Shown: positions 17,748-25,925 of the stretch, piece after piece | Numbering within the stretch: position 1 is the stretch's first letter | How the letters are laid out: each line of letters starts with the position of its first letter | From: Bordetella parapertussis | Lineage (GTDB): Bacteria; Pseudomonadota; Gammaproteobacteria; Burkholderiales; Casimicrobiaceae | Length of the DNA stretch: 64,000 bases | Direction of reading: 5' to 3' | Assembly: GCA_943331295.2 (NCBI GenBank) | Contig: CALQLA020000003.1 | Span: 1-64,000 of the forward strand | The notes under the pieces: generated by a model | Seen by the model: the letters and a program-made list of their open reading frames with translations, nothing else | Databases searched by the model: none | Told to the model about the DNA's origin: nothing | Made by a program: the position numbers and the translations under genes

Positions 17748-18629
17748 TCAGGGCGCCGGCGGCTGCCGACGGATGAAGTCGTCGGCGATCTGGTCGAACG
17801 TCACCCAGCGCACGCCCGCGTGCGACGAGATGTGCTCGATGATCCGCTCCAGCATGAGGAGCACCTGGGGCCGGCCGGCGACGTCGGGATGGACCGTCAT
17901 CGTGAACGCCGCGTAGTCCATCTCGCGGTGGACCCAGTCGAACTGGTCGCGCCAGATCTCCTCCAGGTGCCGCGGGTTCACGAAGCCGTGGCTGTTCGGC
18001 GCGGCCTTGATGAACATCATCGGCGGCAGGTCGTCCAGGTACCAGCTCGCGGCGATCTCCACAAGGCCGGTCTGCCGGCCACGCTGCAGCGGCTTCATCC
18101 AGTGCGCCGCGGGCTTCGAGTAGTCGATCTTGGTCCAGCTGTCGCCGGTGCGCAGGTAGTACGGCACGAAGTCGCGGTGCATGAAGCTGTGGTCGTACTT
18201 GATCTTCTTCTTGACGAGGAGGTCGACCGTGATGGGGCTCAGCTCCCACCACGGCGCGACGTAGCCGCGCGGGTGCCGGCCGGAGAGCTTCGTGACGAGC
18301 TCGATCGACCGGTCGAGCACGTCCTCCTCCTGCTGCGGCGTCATGTGCACGGGATTCTCGTGGCTGTAGCCGTGCAGGCCGATCTCGTGGCCGGCGGCGA
18401 CGACCTCGGCGAGCTGCCCGGGGAACGTCTCGACCGAATGGCCCGGCACGAACCACGTGGTCTTCATCCCGTAGCGGTCGAACAGCCGCACGAGGCGCGG
18501 GACCCCGACTTCGCCGGCGAACAGGCCGCGCGAGATGTCGAGCGAGGAGTCCTCGCCGCCGTAGGAACCGAGCCAGCCGGCCACGGCATCGACGTCGACA
18601 CCAAACGAGCAAAGGATTTCCTTGGCCAT
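17748..18629 (-). CDS. Polysaccharide-deacetylase-fold hydrolase (HP0310/PgdA-like)
   Basis: NodB-fold metal-dependent hydrolase of about 293 residues. The start [19 protein letters not shown] with SYGGEDS and [14 protein letters not shown] is characteristic of the cytoplasmic subgroup that includes Helicobacter HP0310 and related amidohydrolases. Metal ligands: Asp in FGVDVDA and the two His of [19 protein letters not shown] forms a further motif. Upstream ATG 18761 is rejected because the added 44 residues look non-conserved. It is the first gene of minus-strand operon 2 (this gene, MCxxC, TRAP P/Q/M, SDR), which parallels operon 1. Confidence 0.9.
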   Translation of the reverse strand: MAKEILCSFGVDVDAVAGWLGSYGGEDSSLDISRGLFAGEVGVPRLVRLFDRYGMKTTWFVPGHSVETFPGQLAEVVAAGHEIGLHGYSHENPVHMTPQQEEDVLDRSIELVTKLSGRHPRGYVAPWWELSPITVDLLVKKKIKYDHSFMHRDFVPYYLRTGDSWTKIDYSKPAAHWMKPLQRGRQTGLVEIAASWYLDDLPPMMFIKAAPNSHGFVNPRHLEEIWRDQFDWVHREMDYAAFTMTVHPDVAGRPQVLLMLERIIEHISSHAGVRWVTFDQIADDFIRRQPPAP

Positions 18630-18822
18630 CCTGTCCTTGCGGGGAACGTTCCTGAAGGGTACTTTTACTGAACGGGAAGAATCACCCGAAGTAAACCCCC
18701 TTCGGCAGCATGACGTCAAGAGGCTGAGGCGCACGCCGGAACGGCGTCGCCAAAGATGCATGGCGCGTCACCGCGCCGGCGCCACTGGTAAGATCGTCGG
18801 TCTTCCCACCCTGGAGAGTTGC

Positions 18823-19890
18823 ATGAAGGACTATCGGATCGCCGTCATTCCCGGCGACGGCATCGGCCGCGAGGTCATCCCCGAAGGCATCCGCGCGCTG
18901 GAGGCCGTGGGCGCGAAGCACGGAATCCGCTTCGCCTGGACCGAGTACCCGTGGAGCTGCGACTGGTACAAGGCGCACGGCCGCATGTGCCCCGAGGACG
19001 CACCGCAGATCCTGCGCGGGTACGACGCGATCTACTTCGGCGCCGTCGGCAACCCGGCGATCGTCGCCGACCACATCTCGGCGTGGGGCCTGCTCATCAA
19101 TTTCCGCCGCTGGTTCGACCTCTACGTGAATCTGCGGCCGGTGCGGCTGTTCGAAGGCGTCCCGTCGCCGCTCGTTGGCAGGAAGCCCGGCGACATCGAC
19201 TACCTCGTGATCCGCGAGAACACCGAGGGCGAGTACGGCGACGTCGGCGGCCGCGTGTTCGAGGGCACCGAGCGCGAGTTCGTCACGCAGCAGGCGGTGT
19301 TCTCGCGGCGCGGCACCGACCGCATCATGAAGTACGCGTTCGAGCTGGCGATGACTCGCAAGCGTCACGTGACGTCGTGCACCAAGTCCAACGGCATCTC
19401 GATCACGATGCCGTACTGGGACGAGCGCTTCGCCGAGATGAAGAAGGGCTACCCGGACGTGCGCACCGACCAGTACCACGTCGACGGACTGACGATCCAG
19501 ATGGTGCTGAACCCCGACCGCTTCGACGTGATCGTCGCGTCCAACCTGTTCGGCGACATCCTGTCCGACCTGGGTCCCGCGACCGCGGGCACCATCGGCA
19601 TCGCGGCGTCGGGCAACATCAACCCGACGCGGGAATACCCGTCGATCTTCGAGCCGGTGCACGGCTCCGCGCCGGACATCGCGGGGCAGGGCATCGCCAA
19701 CCCGATCGCCACGATCTGGTCCGGCGCGCTGATGCTGGAGCACCTGGGCCACGCCGACGCCGCCGCCGACGTGATGAAGGCGATCGAGCAGGTGATCATC
19801 GAAGGCCCGCGCACCAGGGACATGGGCGGCAACGCGAGCACGAAGGAGGTCGGCGCGGCCGTCGCCGCCGCGCTGTCGGGCCGCGGCTAG
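18823..19890 (+). CDS. Isocitrate/isopropylmalate dehydrogenase family (tartrate/D-malate dehydrogenase-like), copy 1
   Basis: A 355-residue NAD-dependent beta-decarboxylating dehydrogenase. Motifs: PGDGIGREV, the substrate/cofactor segment RENTEGEYGDVGGR, the catalytic-Lys block CTKSNGISITMPYWDE, and the metal-binding NLFGDILSDLGP. The pattern fits TtuC/DmlA-type enzymes acting on D-malate, tartrate or similar 2-hydroxy acids rather than LeuB. Start ATG 18823 follows GGAG (18812-18815). The first gene of a plus-strand run, it is divergent from operon 2 across 193 bp with no recognised motif. Confidence 0.92.
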   Translation: MKDYRIAVIPGDGIGREVIPEGIRALEAVGAKHGIRFAWTEYPWSCDWYKAHGRMCPEDAPQILRGYDAIYFGAVGNPAIVADHISAWGLLINFRRWFDLYVNLRPVRLFEGVPSPLVGRKPGDIDYLVIRENTEGEYGDVGGRVFEGTEREFVTQQAVFSRRGTDRIMKYAFELAMTRKRHVTSCTKSNGISITMPYWDERFAEMKKGYPDVRTDQYHVDGLTIQMVLNPDRFDVIVASNLFGDILSDLGPATAGTIGIAASGNINPTREYPSIFEPVHGSAPDIAGQGIANPIATIWSGALMLEHLGHADAAADVMKAIEQVIIEGPRTRDMGGNASTKEVGAAVAAALSGRG

Positions 19891-19966
19891 CCACCGCGGA
19901 CGGCGACGGTTCATCTTTCGCCCGCGCGCGATGGCGCGCGGGCCGACATCCACGGGAGGGACGAAC

Positions 19967-20731
19967 GTGAGGCTCAAGGACAAGGTTGCAATCATCACCG
20001 GCGGCGCGCAGGGGCTGGGCGAAGGCGCCGCGCTGGCGTTCGCCCGCGAAGGCGCGAAGGTCGTCGTGGTCGACGTCAACGGCCCGCAGGCCGAGGCGGT
20101 TGCGGCGGCGATCCGCGCCGCGGGCGGCACGGCGATGGCGATCGAGGCGGATCTCTACAAGGTGGCCAACACCGAGCGGATGGTCGCGGAGACGATCAAG
20201 GCCTACGGCGCCGTGCACATCCTGATGGCGTCGGCGGGCATCTTCAAGGCGGCGCCGATCGAGGAAACGACCGAGGAGATCTGGGACCGCCACCTCGACC
20301 TCGACCTCCGCGCCGTGTTCTTCAGCATCAAGGCGGTCACTCCCGTGATGAAGCGGCAGCGCTACGGGCGCATCATCACCGTGAGCTCGATCGCGGGCCT
20401 CGTCGGCTTCCTCAACTCGCCGGCGTACTGCGCGGCCAAGGGCGGCATCGTCAACCTGACGCGCGCCATCGCCTGCGAGCTCGCCGCCCACGGGATCACG
20501 TGCAACTCGATCGCGCCGGGGCCGGTCGAGACGCCGATCAACGACCCGTTCAGGTTCCGCACGCCGGAAGGCGACGCGCACCGCAAGTTCCTGGCCGACC
20601 GGACGCCCAGCGGCGTGTCGTTCTACAAGGTCGAGGACATCAACGGCACCGTGGTCTACCTCGCCAGCGACGAGTCGAGCGCCGTGACCGGCACCACGAT
20701 CCCGATCGACGGCGGCTGGTGCGCGTGGTGA
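19967..20731 (+). CDS. SDR family oxidoreductase
   Basis: Classical SDR of about 254 residues: TGGAQGLGEG, SAGIFKA in place of the usual NNAG, VSSIAG, YCAAK, and a C-terminal TTIPIDGGW. Start GTG 19967 is supported by GGGAGGGA 6-13 bp upstream; an ATG at 19931 would put that site inside the gene. Asp in VVDVNG suggests NAD. It lies between two related decarboxylating dehydrogenase genes (10 bp before the second), so the three probably act on successive hydroxy-acid intermediates. Confidence 0.9.
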   Translation: MRLKDKVAIITGGAQGLGEGAALAFAREGAKVVVVDVNGPQAEAVAAAIRAAGGTAMAIEADLYKVANTERMVAETIKAYGAVHILMASAGIFKAAPIEETTEEIWDRHLDLDLRAVFFSIKAVTPVMKRQRYGRIITVSSIAGLVGFLNSPAYCAAKGGIVNLTRAIACELAAHGITCNSIAPGPVETPINDPFRFRTPEGDAHRKFLADRTPSGVSFYKVEDINGTVVYLASDESSAVTGTTIPIDGGWCAW

Positions 20732-20741
20732 CCGCGCCGCG

Positions 20742-21809
20742 ATGAAGACCTACCGGATCGCCACGATCCCCGGCGACGGGATCGGCAAGGAAGTGATCCC
20801 GGCGGGGCAGCGCGTGCTGGCGGCGTTGGCTGCGAGGGCGCGCGGCTTCGCGTTCGACTTCACCGACTTCGGCTGGGGCGGCGACTGGTACCGGCGGCAC
20901 GGCGTGATGATGCCCGCCGACGGGCTCGACGCGTTGCGCCCCATGGATGCGATCCTGTTCGGCTCGGCGGGCGACCCGCACATTCCCGACCACGTCACGC
21001 TGTGGGGGCTGCGGCTCAAGATCTGCCAGGGCTTCGACCAGTACGCGAACGTGCGGCCGACGCGGATCCTGCCCGGCATCGACGCGCCGCTGAAGCGCTG
21101 CGCGCCGGCGGACCTCGACTGGGTGATCGTGCGCGAGAACTCCGAGGGCGAGTACGCCGGCGTCGGCGGCCGCGTGCACCAGGGCCACCCGATCGAGGCG
21201 GCGACCGACGTGTCGATGATGACGCGCGCCGGCGTCGAACGGATCATGCGCTTCGCGTTCGGGCTCGCGCGGTCGCGGCCGAGGAAGCACCTCACCGTCG
21301 TCACCAAGTCGAACGCGCAGCGCCACGCGATGGTGATGTGGGACGAGATCGCGGTCGAGGTGAGCCGCGAGTTCCCCGACGTCGCGTGGGACAAGGAGCT
21401 GGTCGACGCGGCGACGGCGCGGATGGTGAACCGGCCGGCGTCGCTCGACACGCTGGTCGCGACCAACCTGCACGCCGACATCCTCTCCGACCTCGCCGCA
21501 GCGCTCGCCGGCAGCCTCGGCATCGCGCCGACCGGCAACATCGACCCCGAGCGGCGCTACCCCAGCATGTTCGAGCCGATCCACGGCTCCGCGTTCGACA
21601 TCATGGGCAAGGGTGTGGCCAACCCGCTCGGCACGTTCTGGAGCTGCGTGATGCTGCTGGAACACCTGGGCGAGGCGGCGGCGGCGGCGACGCTGATGGC
21701 GGCGATCGAGAAGGTCACCGCCGACCCGGCATTGCACACGCGGGACCTGGGCGGCACCGCCACGACCGAACAGGTGACGGCCGCGGTGTGCGCGCTGGTC
21801 GCGGCGTAA
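20742..21809 (+). CDS. Isocitrate/isopropylmalate dehydrogenase family, copy 2
   Basis: A 355-residue paralogue of the enzyme at 18823-19890, same length. Motifs: PGDGIGKEV, RENSEGEYAGVGGR, VVTKSNAQRHAMVMWDE and TNLHADILSD. The first copy has NLFGDILSD; here His-Ala replaces Phe-Gly next to the metal Asp, and substrate-loop residues differ, which suggests a different hydroxy-acid substrate. It starts 10 bp after the SDR stop. The true substrate is unknown; D-malate/tartrate-type is the best family guess. Confidence 0.9.
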   Translation: MKTYRIATIPGDGIGKEVIPAGQRVLAALAARARGFAFDFTDFGWGGDWYRRHGVMMPADGLDALRPMDAILFGSAGDPHIPDHVTLWGLRLKICQGFDQYANVRPTRILPGIDAPLKRCAPADLDWVIVRENSEGEYAGVGGRVHQGHPIEAATDVSMMTRAGVERIMRFAFGLARSRPRKHLTVVTKSNAQRHAMVMWDEIAVEVSREFPDVAWDKELVDAATARMVNRPASLDTLVATNLHADILSDLAAALAGSLGIAPTGNIDPERRYPSMFEPIHGSAFDIMGKGVANPLGTFWSCVMLLEHLGEAAAAATLMAAIEKVTADPALHTRDLGGTATTEQVTAAVCALVAA

Positions 21810-22007
21810 GGCCCGCCGGCGACCTCCATCGCGCAGGGCCGTGCCGAAGGCGCACGGCGCCGTGCCCGCCGCGCACCAACGCGGGGCGCAGCGCCGCCGG
21901 CTTGTCACTCGCCGTGATCTGTGGGAAGATTTTTTTCCTGTTGCGACCGGCCGCTGCGCCGCCGCACCCCGCGCACGCTCATGCTCGCCAGCCCCCGGAG
22001 GCACCCC

Positions 22008-22868
22008 ATGGATTCCATTCCCGTCGATCGCCGGAGACTCCTGAAGCTCCTCGGCGCGACCGCCGCGGTCGGCGCCGCCGGCTCGTGGCCGCGCCTCGCC
22101 GCCGCCGCGCCGGTCACCCTCGACCAGATCAAGAAGGCCGGCGTGATACGTGTCGGCTGCGAGGCCGCCTACGTGCCGTTCACGTATCGCGACTCGTCGG
22201 GGAAGATCGTCGGCTTCGACGTCGACGCGGTGACCCGCTACTTCGCGCCGATCGGCGTCAAGCCGGAATTCATCGACACGCAATGGTCGGGCGTGATCCC
22301 GGCGCTCTACGCGGGACGCTTCGACATGGTGCCGACGATGAGCTACACCAAGGAGCGCCTGGAGCGGGTGCGGTTCTCGATCCCCTACGCCGATGCGTCG
22401 CAGGCGCTTCTGATCCGGGCCGCGGACAAGGACAAGGTCAAGACGATCGCCGACATGTCGGGCCGGACGCTCGGCATCAAGCTCGGCTCGCCGGGCGAGA
22501 CGCTGAAGGTGAAGCTCGAGGCACAGCTGAAAACCGAGCGCGGCGCCGGCTTCAAGGACATCAAGACCTACGACGACCATCCGGCCGCCTACCTCGCGCT
22601 GGCACAGGGCAGCGTCGACGGCGTCCTCAACACGGTGCCGACGCTGGCGGTGGTCATGCGCGACAAGCCGGGCGCGTTCGTGATGGTCAACAACGTCGGC
22701 GGCAGCAACTGGCACGGCTACGCGTTCCGCAAGGAGGACGCAGAGCTCGCCAAGTTCATCGACGAGCGGATCACCGAGATGAAGAAGAACGGCGAGATGG
22801 CCGCGCTGCAGGAGAAGTGGTTCGGCTTCAAGATGCAGCTCTCCGACACCATCCCGACGTTCGGCTGA
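22008..22868 (+). CDS. ABC transporter substrate-binding protein, polar amino acid type
   Basis: Periplasmic solute-binding protein of 286 residues (SBP_bac_3). The N-terminus MDSIPVDRRRLLKLLGATA is a Tat-like signal (twin Arg) with a cut near LAAAAP. The mature part shows VGCEAAYVPFTY, VGFDVDAVTRYF and DMVPTMSYTKERLE, typical of amino-acid or opine binding. Start ATG 22008 is preceded by CCGGAGG; a longer start at 21921 lacks a signal. The 198-bp gap upstream holds nothing I recognise. It works with the permease and ATPase genes that follow. Confidence 0.9.
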   Translation: MDSIPVDRRRLLKLLGATAAVGAAGSWPRLAAAAPVTLDQIKKAGVIRVGCEAAYVPFTYRDSSGKIVGFDVDAVTRYFAPIGVKPEFIDTQWSGVIPALYAGRFDMVPTMSYTKERLERVRFSIPYADASQALLIRAADKDKVKTIADMSGRTLGIKLGSPGETLKVKLEAQLKTERGAGFKDIKTYDDHPAAYLALAQGSVDGVLNTVPTLAVVMRDKPGAFVMVNNVGGSNWHGYAFRKEDAELAKFIDERITEMKKNGEMAALQEKWFGFKMQLSDTIPTFG

Positions 22869-22871
22869 GAT

Positions 22872-22953
22872 GACTGCCCCCACGCTCACTGGGTTCGCTG
22901 CCCCCCGCGGGGGCGCATCAACGGCCTTCGGGCGGCCGCTGAGAGGGCGGCCG
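22872..22953. repeat. GC-rich palindromic intergenic repeat (REP-like), inverted relative of 5187-5253
   Basis: Fills the gap between the binding-protein and permease genes. It contains CCCCCACGCTCACTGGG, GCCCCCCGCGGGGGC (a perfect hairpin) and GGCCTTCGGGCGGCC. In reverse orientation it shares the order of blocks with the element at 5187-5253. Being inside an operon, it may form an mRNA stem that sets the binding-protein to membrane-subunit ratio, as REP elements do. Confidence 0.6.
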
Positions 22954-22954
22954 G

Positions 22955-23608
22955 GTGACGATTGACTGGGCGATCGTCGAGACGGCGATCCCGCTGCTCG
23001 CGCGCGGGACGCTCGTCACGCTCAAGATCAGCCTCGCGGCGGGGGTCCTCGCCTGCATCCTCGGCTTCACGCTCGGGCTCTGCGCGCTGAGCCACGTCCG
23101 CCTGCTGCGCATGGCCGTCGGGGGGTACGTCGACTTCATCCGCGGCACGCCGCTCCTGATCCAGATCTTCCTCGTCTTCTTCGCGCTGCCGGTGATCGGC
23201 ATCCGCCTCGACGAGGTGTGGGCCGGGATCGTCGCGCTCGCGTTCAACACCAGCGGCTACATCGCCGAGACCGTGCGCGGCGGGGTCGGCAGCGTGGAGC
23301 GCGGGCAGACCGAGGCGGCGAAGTCGATCGGCATGACGAACCCGCAGATCCTCGGGTACGTGCTGCTGCCGCAGGCGATGCGGCCGATGATCCCGCCGCT
23401 GACCAACGAGCTCATCAGCATGACCAAGAACTCGTCGCTGCTGTCGGTAATCTCGGTCTACGAGCTGACGCGCGCCGGGCAGGCCATCATCTCGGTGCAT
23501 TTCGTCCCGTTCGAGATCTACCTGCTGCTGGCGCTCTACTACTACGCGTTGATCAAGTCGCTGTCGTTGCTGTCGCGCTTCGTCGAGCGCAGGATGCCGG
23601 TGCTGTGA
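22955..23608 (+). CDS. Amino acid ABC transporter permease
   Basis: Inner-membrane permease of 217 residues with about five helices, of the His/Glu/Gln/Arg/opine family. The EAA loop that contacts the ATPase is visible as GQTEAAKSIGMTNPQIL. Substrate-path motif: RGTPLLIQIF. It starts with GTG 22955; a purine-rich GAGAGG lies 11-16 bp upstream. The ATPase gene overlaps its end by 4 bp. One permease gene only, so it would act as a homodimer. Confidence 0.93.
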   Translation: MTIDWAIVETAIPLLARGTLVTLKISLAAGVLACILGFTLGLCALSHVRLLRMAVGGYVDFIRGTPLLIQIFLVFFALPVIGIRLDEVWAGIVALAFNTSGYIAETVRGGVGSVERGQTEAAKSIGMTNPQILGYVLLPQAMRPMIPPLTNELISMTKNSSLLSVISVYELTRAGQAIISVHFVPFEIYLLLALYYYALIKSLSLLSRFVERRMPVL

Positions 23609-24414
23609 CCGCCCCCGCCCCCGCCTCGACGCCGGTGCTGCGCGTCGACGACCTGACCAAGGCGTACGGCGACAAGACGGTGGTCCGCAACGTGTCGCTC
23701 GACGTCGCGAAGGGCGAGACCGTCGTCCTCATCGGCGCGTCGGGGTCCGGCAAGACCACGCTGCTGCGCTGCGTCAACTACCTCGAGCGGCCGACCGACG
23801 GCGCGATCTACCTCGACGGGCAGCGGATCGGCCGCGTCGCGGCGGGCGACGGCACGTGGCAGGACGCGTCGGAGCGCGTGCTCGCGCGGCAGCGCCGCGG
23901 CATCGGGTTCGTGTTCCAGCGCTTCAACCTCTTTCCGCACCTGACCGCGCTCGACAACGTCGCCATCGGCCTCGTCAAGGTGGCCGGCGTGCCGCGGAAG
24001 GAGGCGCGCGAACGCGCGGCGATGCACCTCGCGAAGGTGTTCCTCGCCGATCACGTCGACAAGCGGCCGAGCCAGCTCTCGGGCGGCCAGCAGCAGCGGG
24101 TCGCGATCGCGCGCGCGATCGCGATGGAGCCCGACATCATCCTGTTCGACGAGCCGACCTCCGCGCTCGACCCCGAGCTCGTGCGCGAGGTGCTCGATGC
24201 GATCCGCATGCTGGCCGCGAGCGGCATGACGTCGGTGATCGTCACCCACGAGCTCTCGTTCGCGCGGCAGGTGGCCAACCGCGTGATCTACATGGACCAC
24301 GGGGCGATCGTGGAAGAGGGCGTGCCGGCCGCGCTGTTCGCCGCGCCGCGTGAGGAGCGCACCCGCCGCTTCCTCGAGCACTTCAACAATCCCGACGGGA
24401 GGGCCACCCCGTGA
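23605..24414 (+). CDS. Amino acid ABC transporter ATP-binding protein
   Basis: ATPase of about 269 residues. Walker A GASGSGKTTLLR, Q-loop FQRFNLFPHLT, signature LSGGQQQR, Walker B ILFDEPTSALDPE and the switch His in IVTHEL are all present. A short insert after the first third (GRVAAGDGTWQDASERV) resembles that in opine/amino-acid transport ATPases. The GTG start overlaps the permease TGA (GTGA, 23605-23608), and its own stop overlaps the next GTG, so the ABC genes and the amidohydrolase are translationally coupled. Confidence 0.94.
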   Translation: MTAPAPASTPVLRVDDLTKAYGDKTVVRNVSLDVAKGETVVLIGASGSGKTTLLRCVNYLERPTDGAIYLDGQRIGRVAAGDGTWQDASERVLARQRRGIGFVFQRFNLFPHLTALDNVAIGLVKVAGVPRKEARERAAMHLAKVFLADHVDKRPSQLSGGQQQRVAIARAIAMEPDIILFDEPTSALDPELVREVLDAIRMLAASGMTSVIVTHELSFARQVANRVIYMDHGAIVEEGVPAALFAAPREERTRRFLEHFNNPDGRATP

Positions 24415-25796
24415 CCGCTGCGGCCAATGCAGAAGGCGCGACCGCGCCGTACGACATCCTCATCCGCGGCTGCACGGTGCTCTCGGGCGAGCCCGGCGCC
24501 CCGGTGCTCGAGGACGCGGTCATCGGCATCCGCGGCGACCGCCTGGCGCTGGTCGGCCCGGCCGCCGCGGCATCGGGCGTCGCCGCGCATCGCGTGATCG
24601 ACGGCACGGGCCACGTCGCGACCCCGGGCTTCGTCAACGTGCACACCCACGCCGTGCTGGCGCATGCGCGCGGCCGGGTCGAGGACGCGGGGTTCGCCCC
24701 CGCGTACACCGCGGGCGTGCCGCACGCCTGCGACGTGCGCGAGGACGAGGCGATCGCGCTCGCGCGGCTGACCGCGCTCGAGGCCATGCTGTTCGGCTCG
24801 ACGCTGATCAACGACATGTACATCCACGACCACGCGACGTTGCCGGCGATGGCCGAGGTGGGGCTGCGGATTTCCACGTCGGCCTGGCTGCACGACGTCG
24901 ACTTCGCGCGGGTCCACGAAGGGGTGTGGAACCACGAGGCCGCGATCGGCGAGCGGACGATGCGCGCCGCACTCGACCTCGCCGCCCGCTGGCAGGGCGC
25001 GTTCGACGGCCGGGCGACGGTGATGCTTGGGCCGCACGCCATCGACACCTGCTCGCGCGCGTTCCTGCGCGACGTCGACGCCCTGCGCCGGCGGATGGGT
25101 GTGCGCGTGATGACGCACCTCGCGCAGAGCCGGATCGAGGTGGCGCAGGTGCGCCGGCGCGACGGGATGACGCCGACCGAAGTGATGGACGACGTCGGGC
25201 TACTCGACGACCGGCTGATCGCCACCCACTGCGTCGTGATGACGGAGAGCGACATCGCGCGCGCCGGGCGGGCCGGGATCACCGTCGCGCACACGGCCAA
25301 GGGCAACATGACCGGCGGCTACCTGCCTCTCACCTCGAAGCTGCGGCGCGCGGGCGCGACAATCGCGCTGTGCACCGACAACATGTACGGCGACATGGTC
25401 GAGACGATGCGCTGGACGCTCGTCGCCGGACGGGTGCAGGAAGGCGAGGTCAACGACTTCTGGCAGTCGGCGGACGTCTTCGGGATGGCGACGCTGGGCG
25501 CCGCGAAGGCGATGGGGCGGGAACACGACCTCGGCAGCCTCGTCGCCGGCAAGAAGGCCGACGTCGTGCTGTTCGATTTTCGCCGGGCGCATCTCGTGCC
25601 GGCGGAGAACCCGCTGGCCACGCTGGTCCACTGCGGGCAGGGCCGCGACGTGTCGACGGTGATCGTCGACGGCCGCGTGGTGGTCGAGGATGGCCGGGCG
25701 ACCACGGTCGACGAGGGTGAGATCCGGCGCGACGGCGCCGCCGCCGCGCGCAGCCTGTGGGATCGCGTAACGGCCGGCACCGCGCGGGGCGGATGA
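24411..25796 (+). CDS. Amidohydrolase, Atz/Trz-type (nucleobase or triazine deaminase-like)
   Basis: Metal-dependent hydrolase of 461 residues in the subfamily with guanine, 8-oxoguanine and chlorotriazine hydrolases. Metal ligands: NVHTHAVLA (HxH), HLAQSR, ATHCV, and the catalytic Asp in LCTDNMYGDM. A beta-sandwich domain flanks the barrel (residues about 1-70 and 400-461). It is coupled to the ABC ATPase gene by a 4-bp overlap, so the imported compound, probably a ring or amide nitrogen compound, is likely its substrate. Exact reaction (deamination or dechlorination-type hydrolysis) is unknown. Confidence 0.9.
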   Translation: MTAAANAEGATAPYDILIRGCTVLSGEPGAPVLEDAVIGIRGDRLALVGPAAAASGVAAHRVIDGTGHVATPGFVNVHTHAVLAHARGRVEDAGFAPAYTAGVPHACDVREDEAIALARLTALEAMLFGSTLINDMYIHDHATLPAMAEVGLRISTSAWLHDVDFARVHEGVWNHEAAIGERTMRAALDLAARWQGAFDGRATVMLGPHAIDTCSRAFLRDVDALRRRMGVRVMTHLAQSRIEVAQVRRRDGMTPTEVMDDVGLLDDRLIATHCVVMTESDIARAGRAGITVAHTAKGNMTGGYLPLTSKLRRAGATIALCTDNMYGDMVETMRWTLVAGRVQEGEVNDFWQSADVFGMATLGAAKAMGREHDLGSLVAGKKADVVLFDFRRAHLVPAENPLATLVHCGQGRDVSTVIVDGRVVVEDGRATTVDEGEIRRDGAAAARSLWDRVTAGTARGG

Positions 25797-25811
25797 CACG
25801 GGCAGTCTCGC

Positions 25812-25900
25812 GTAGCCCGGGTTGAGCGACCGCGAAACCCGGGGGGAGGCGCAAACCGGCACGGTTCACCCGGGTTTCGCTTGCGCTCAACCCGGGCTAC
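25812..25900. repeat. Palindromic repeat GTAGCCCGGGTTGAGCG, copy 1
   Basis: Two inverted arms, each beginning GTAGCCCGGGTTGAGCG and continuing to GCGAAACCCGGG, face each other across a short spacer. The whole 89-bp element could form a long hairpin. It lies between the convergent amidohydrolase and aminotransferase genes. A second copy lies at 27179-27268 on the other side of the aminotransferase gene. It could act as a bidirectional terminator or be a non-autonomous repeat. Confidence 0.85.
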
Positions 25901-25925
25901 GAACGCTGCGAACGCGGGCCCTGGG

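Noticed and set aside
18682-20130. Minus-strand open frame across the first dehydrogenase gene
   Set aside because: Antisense shadow of a gene with complete catalytic motifs; composition is Arg/His/Asp-rich with no fold signature.
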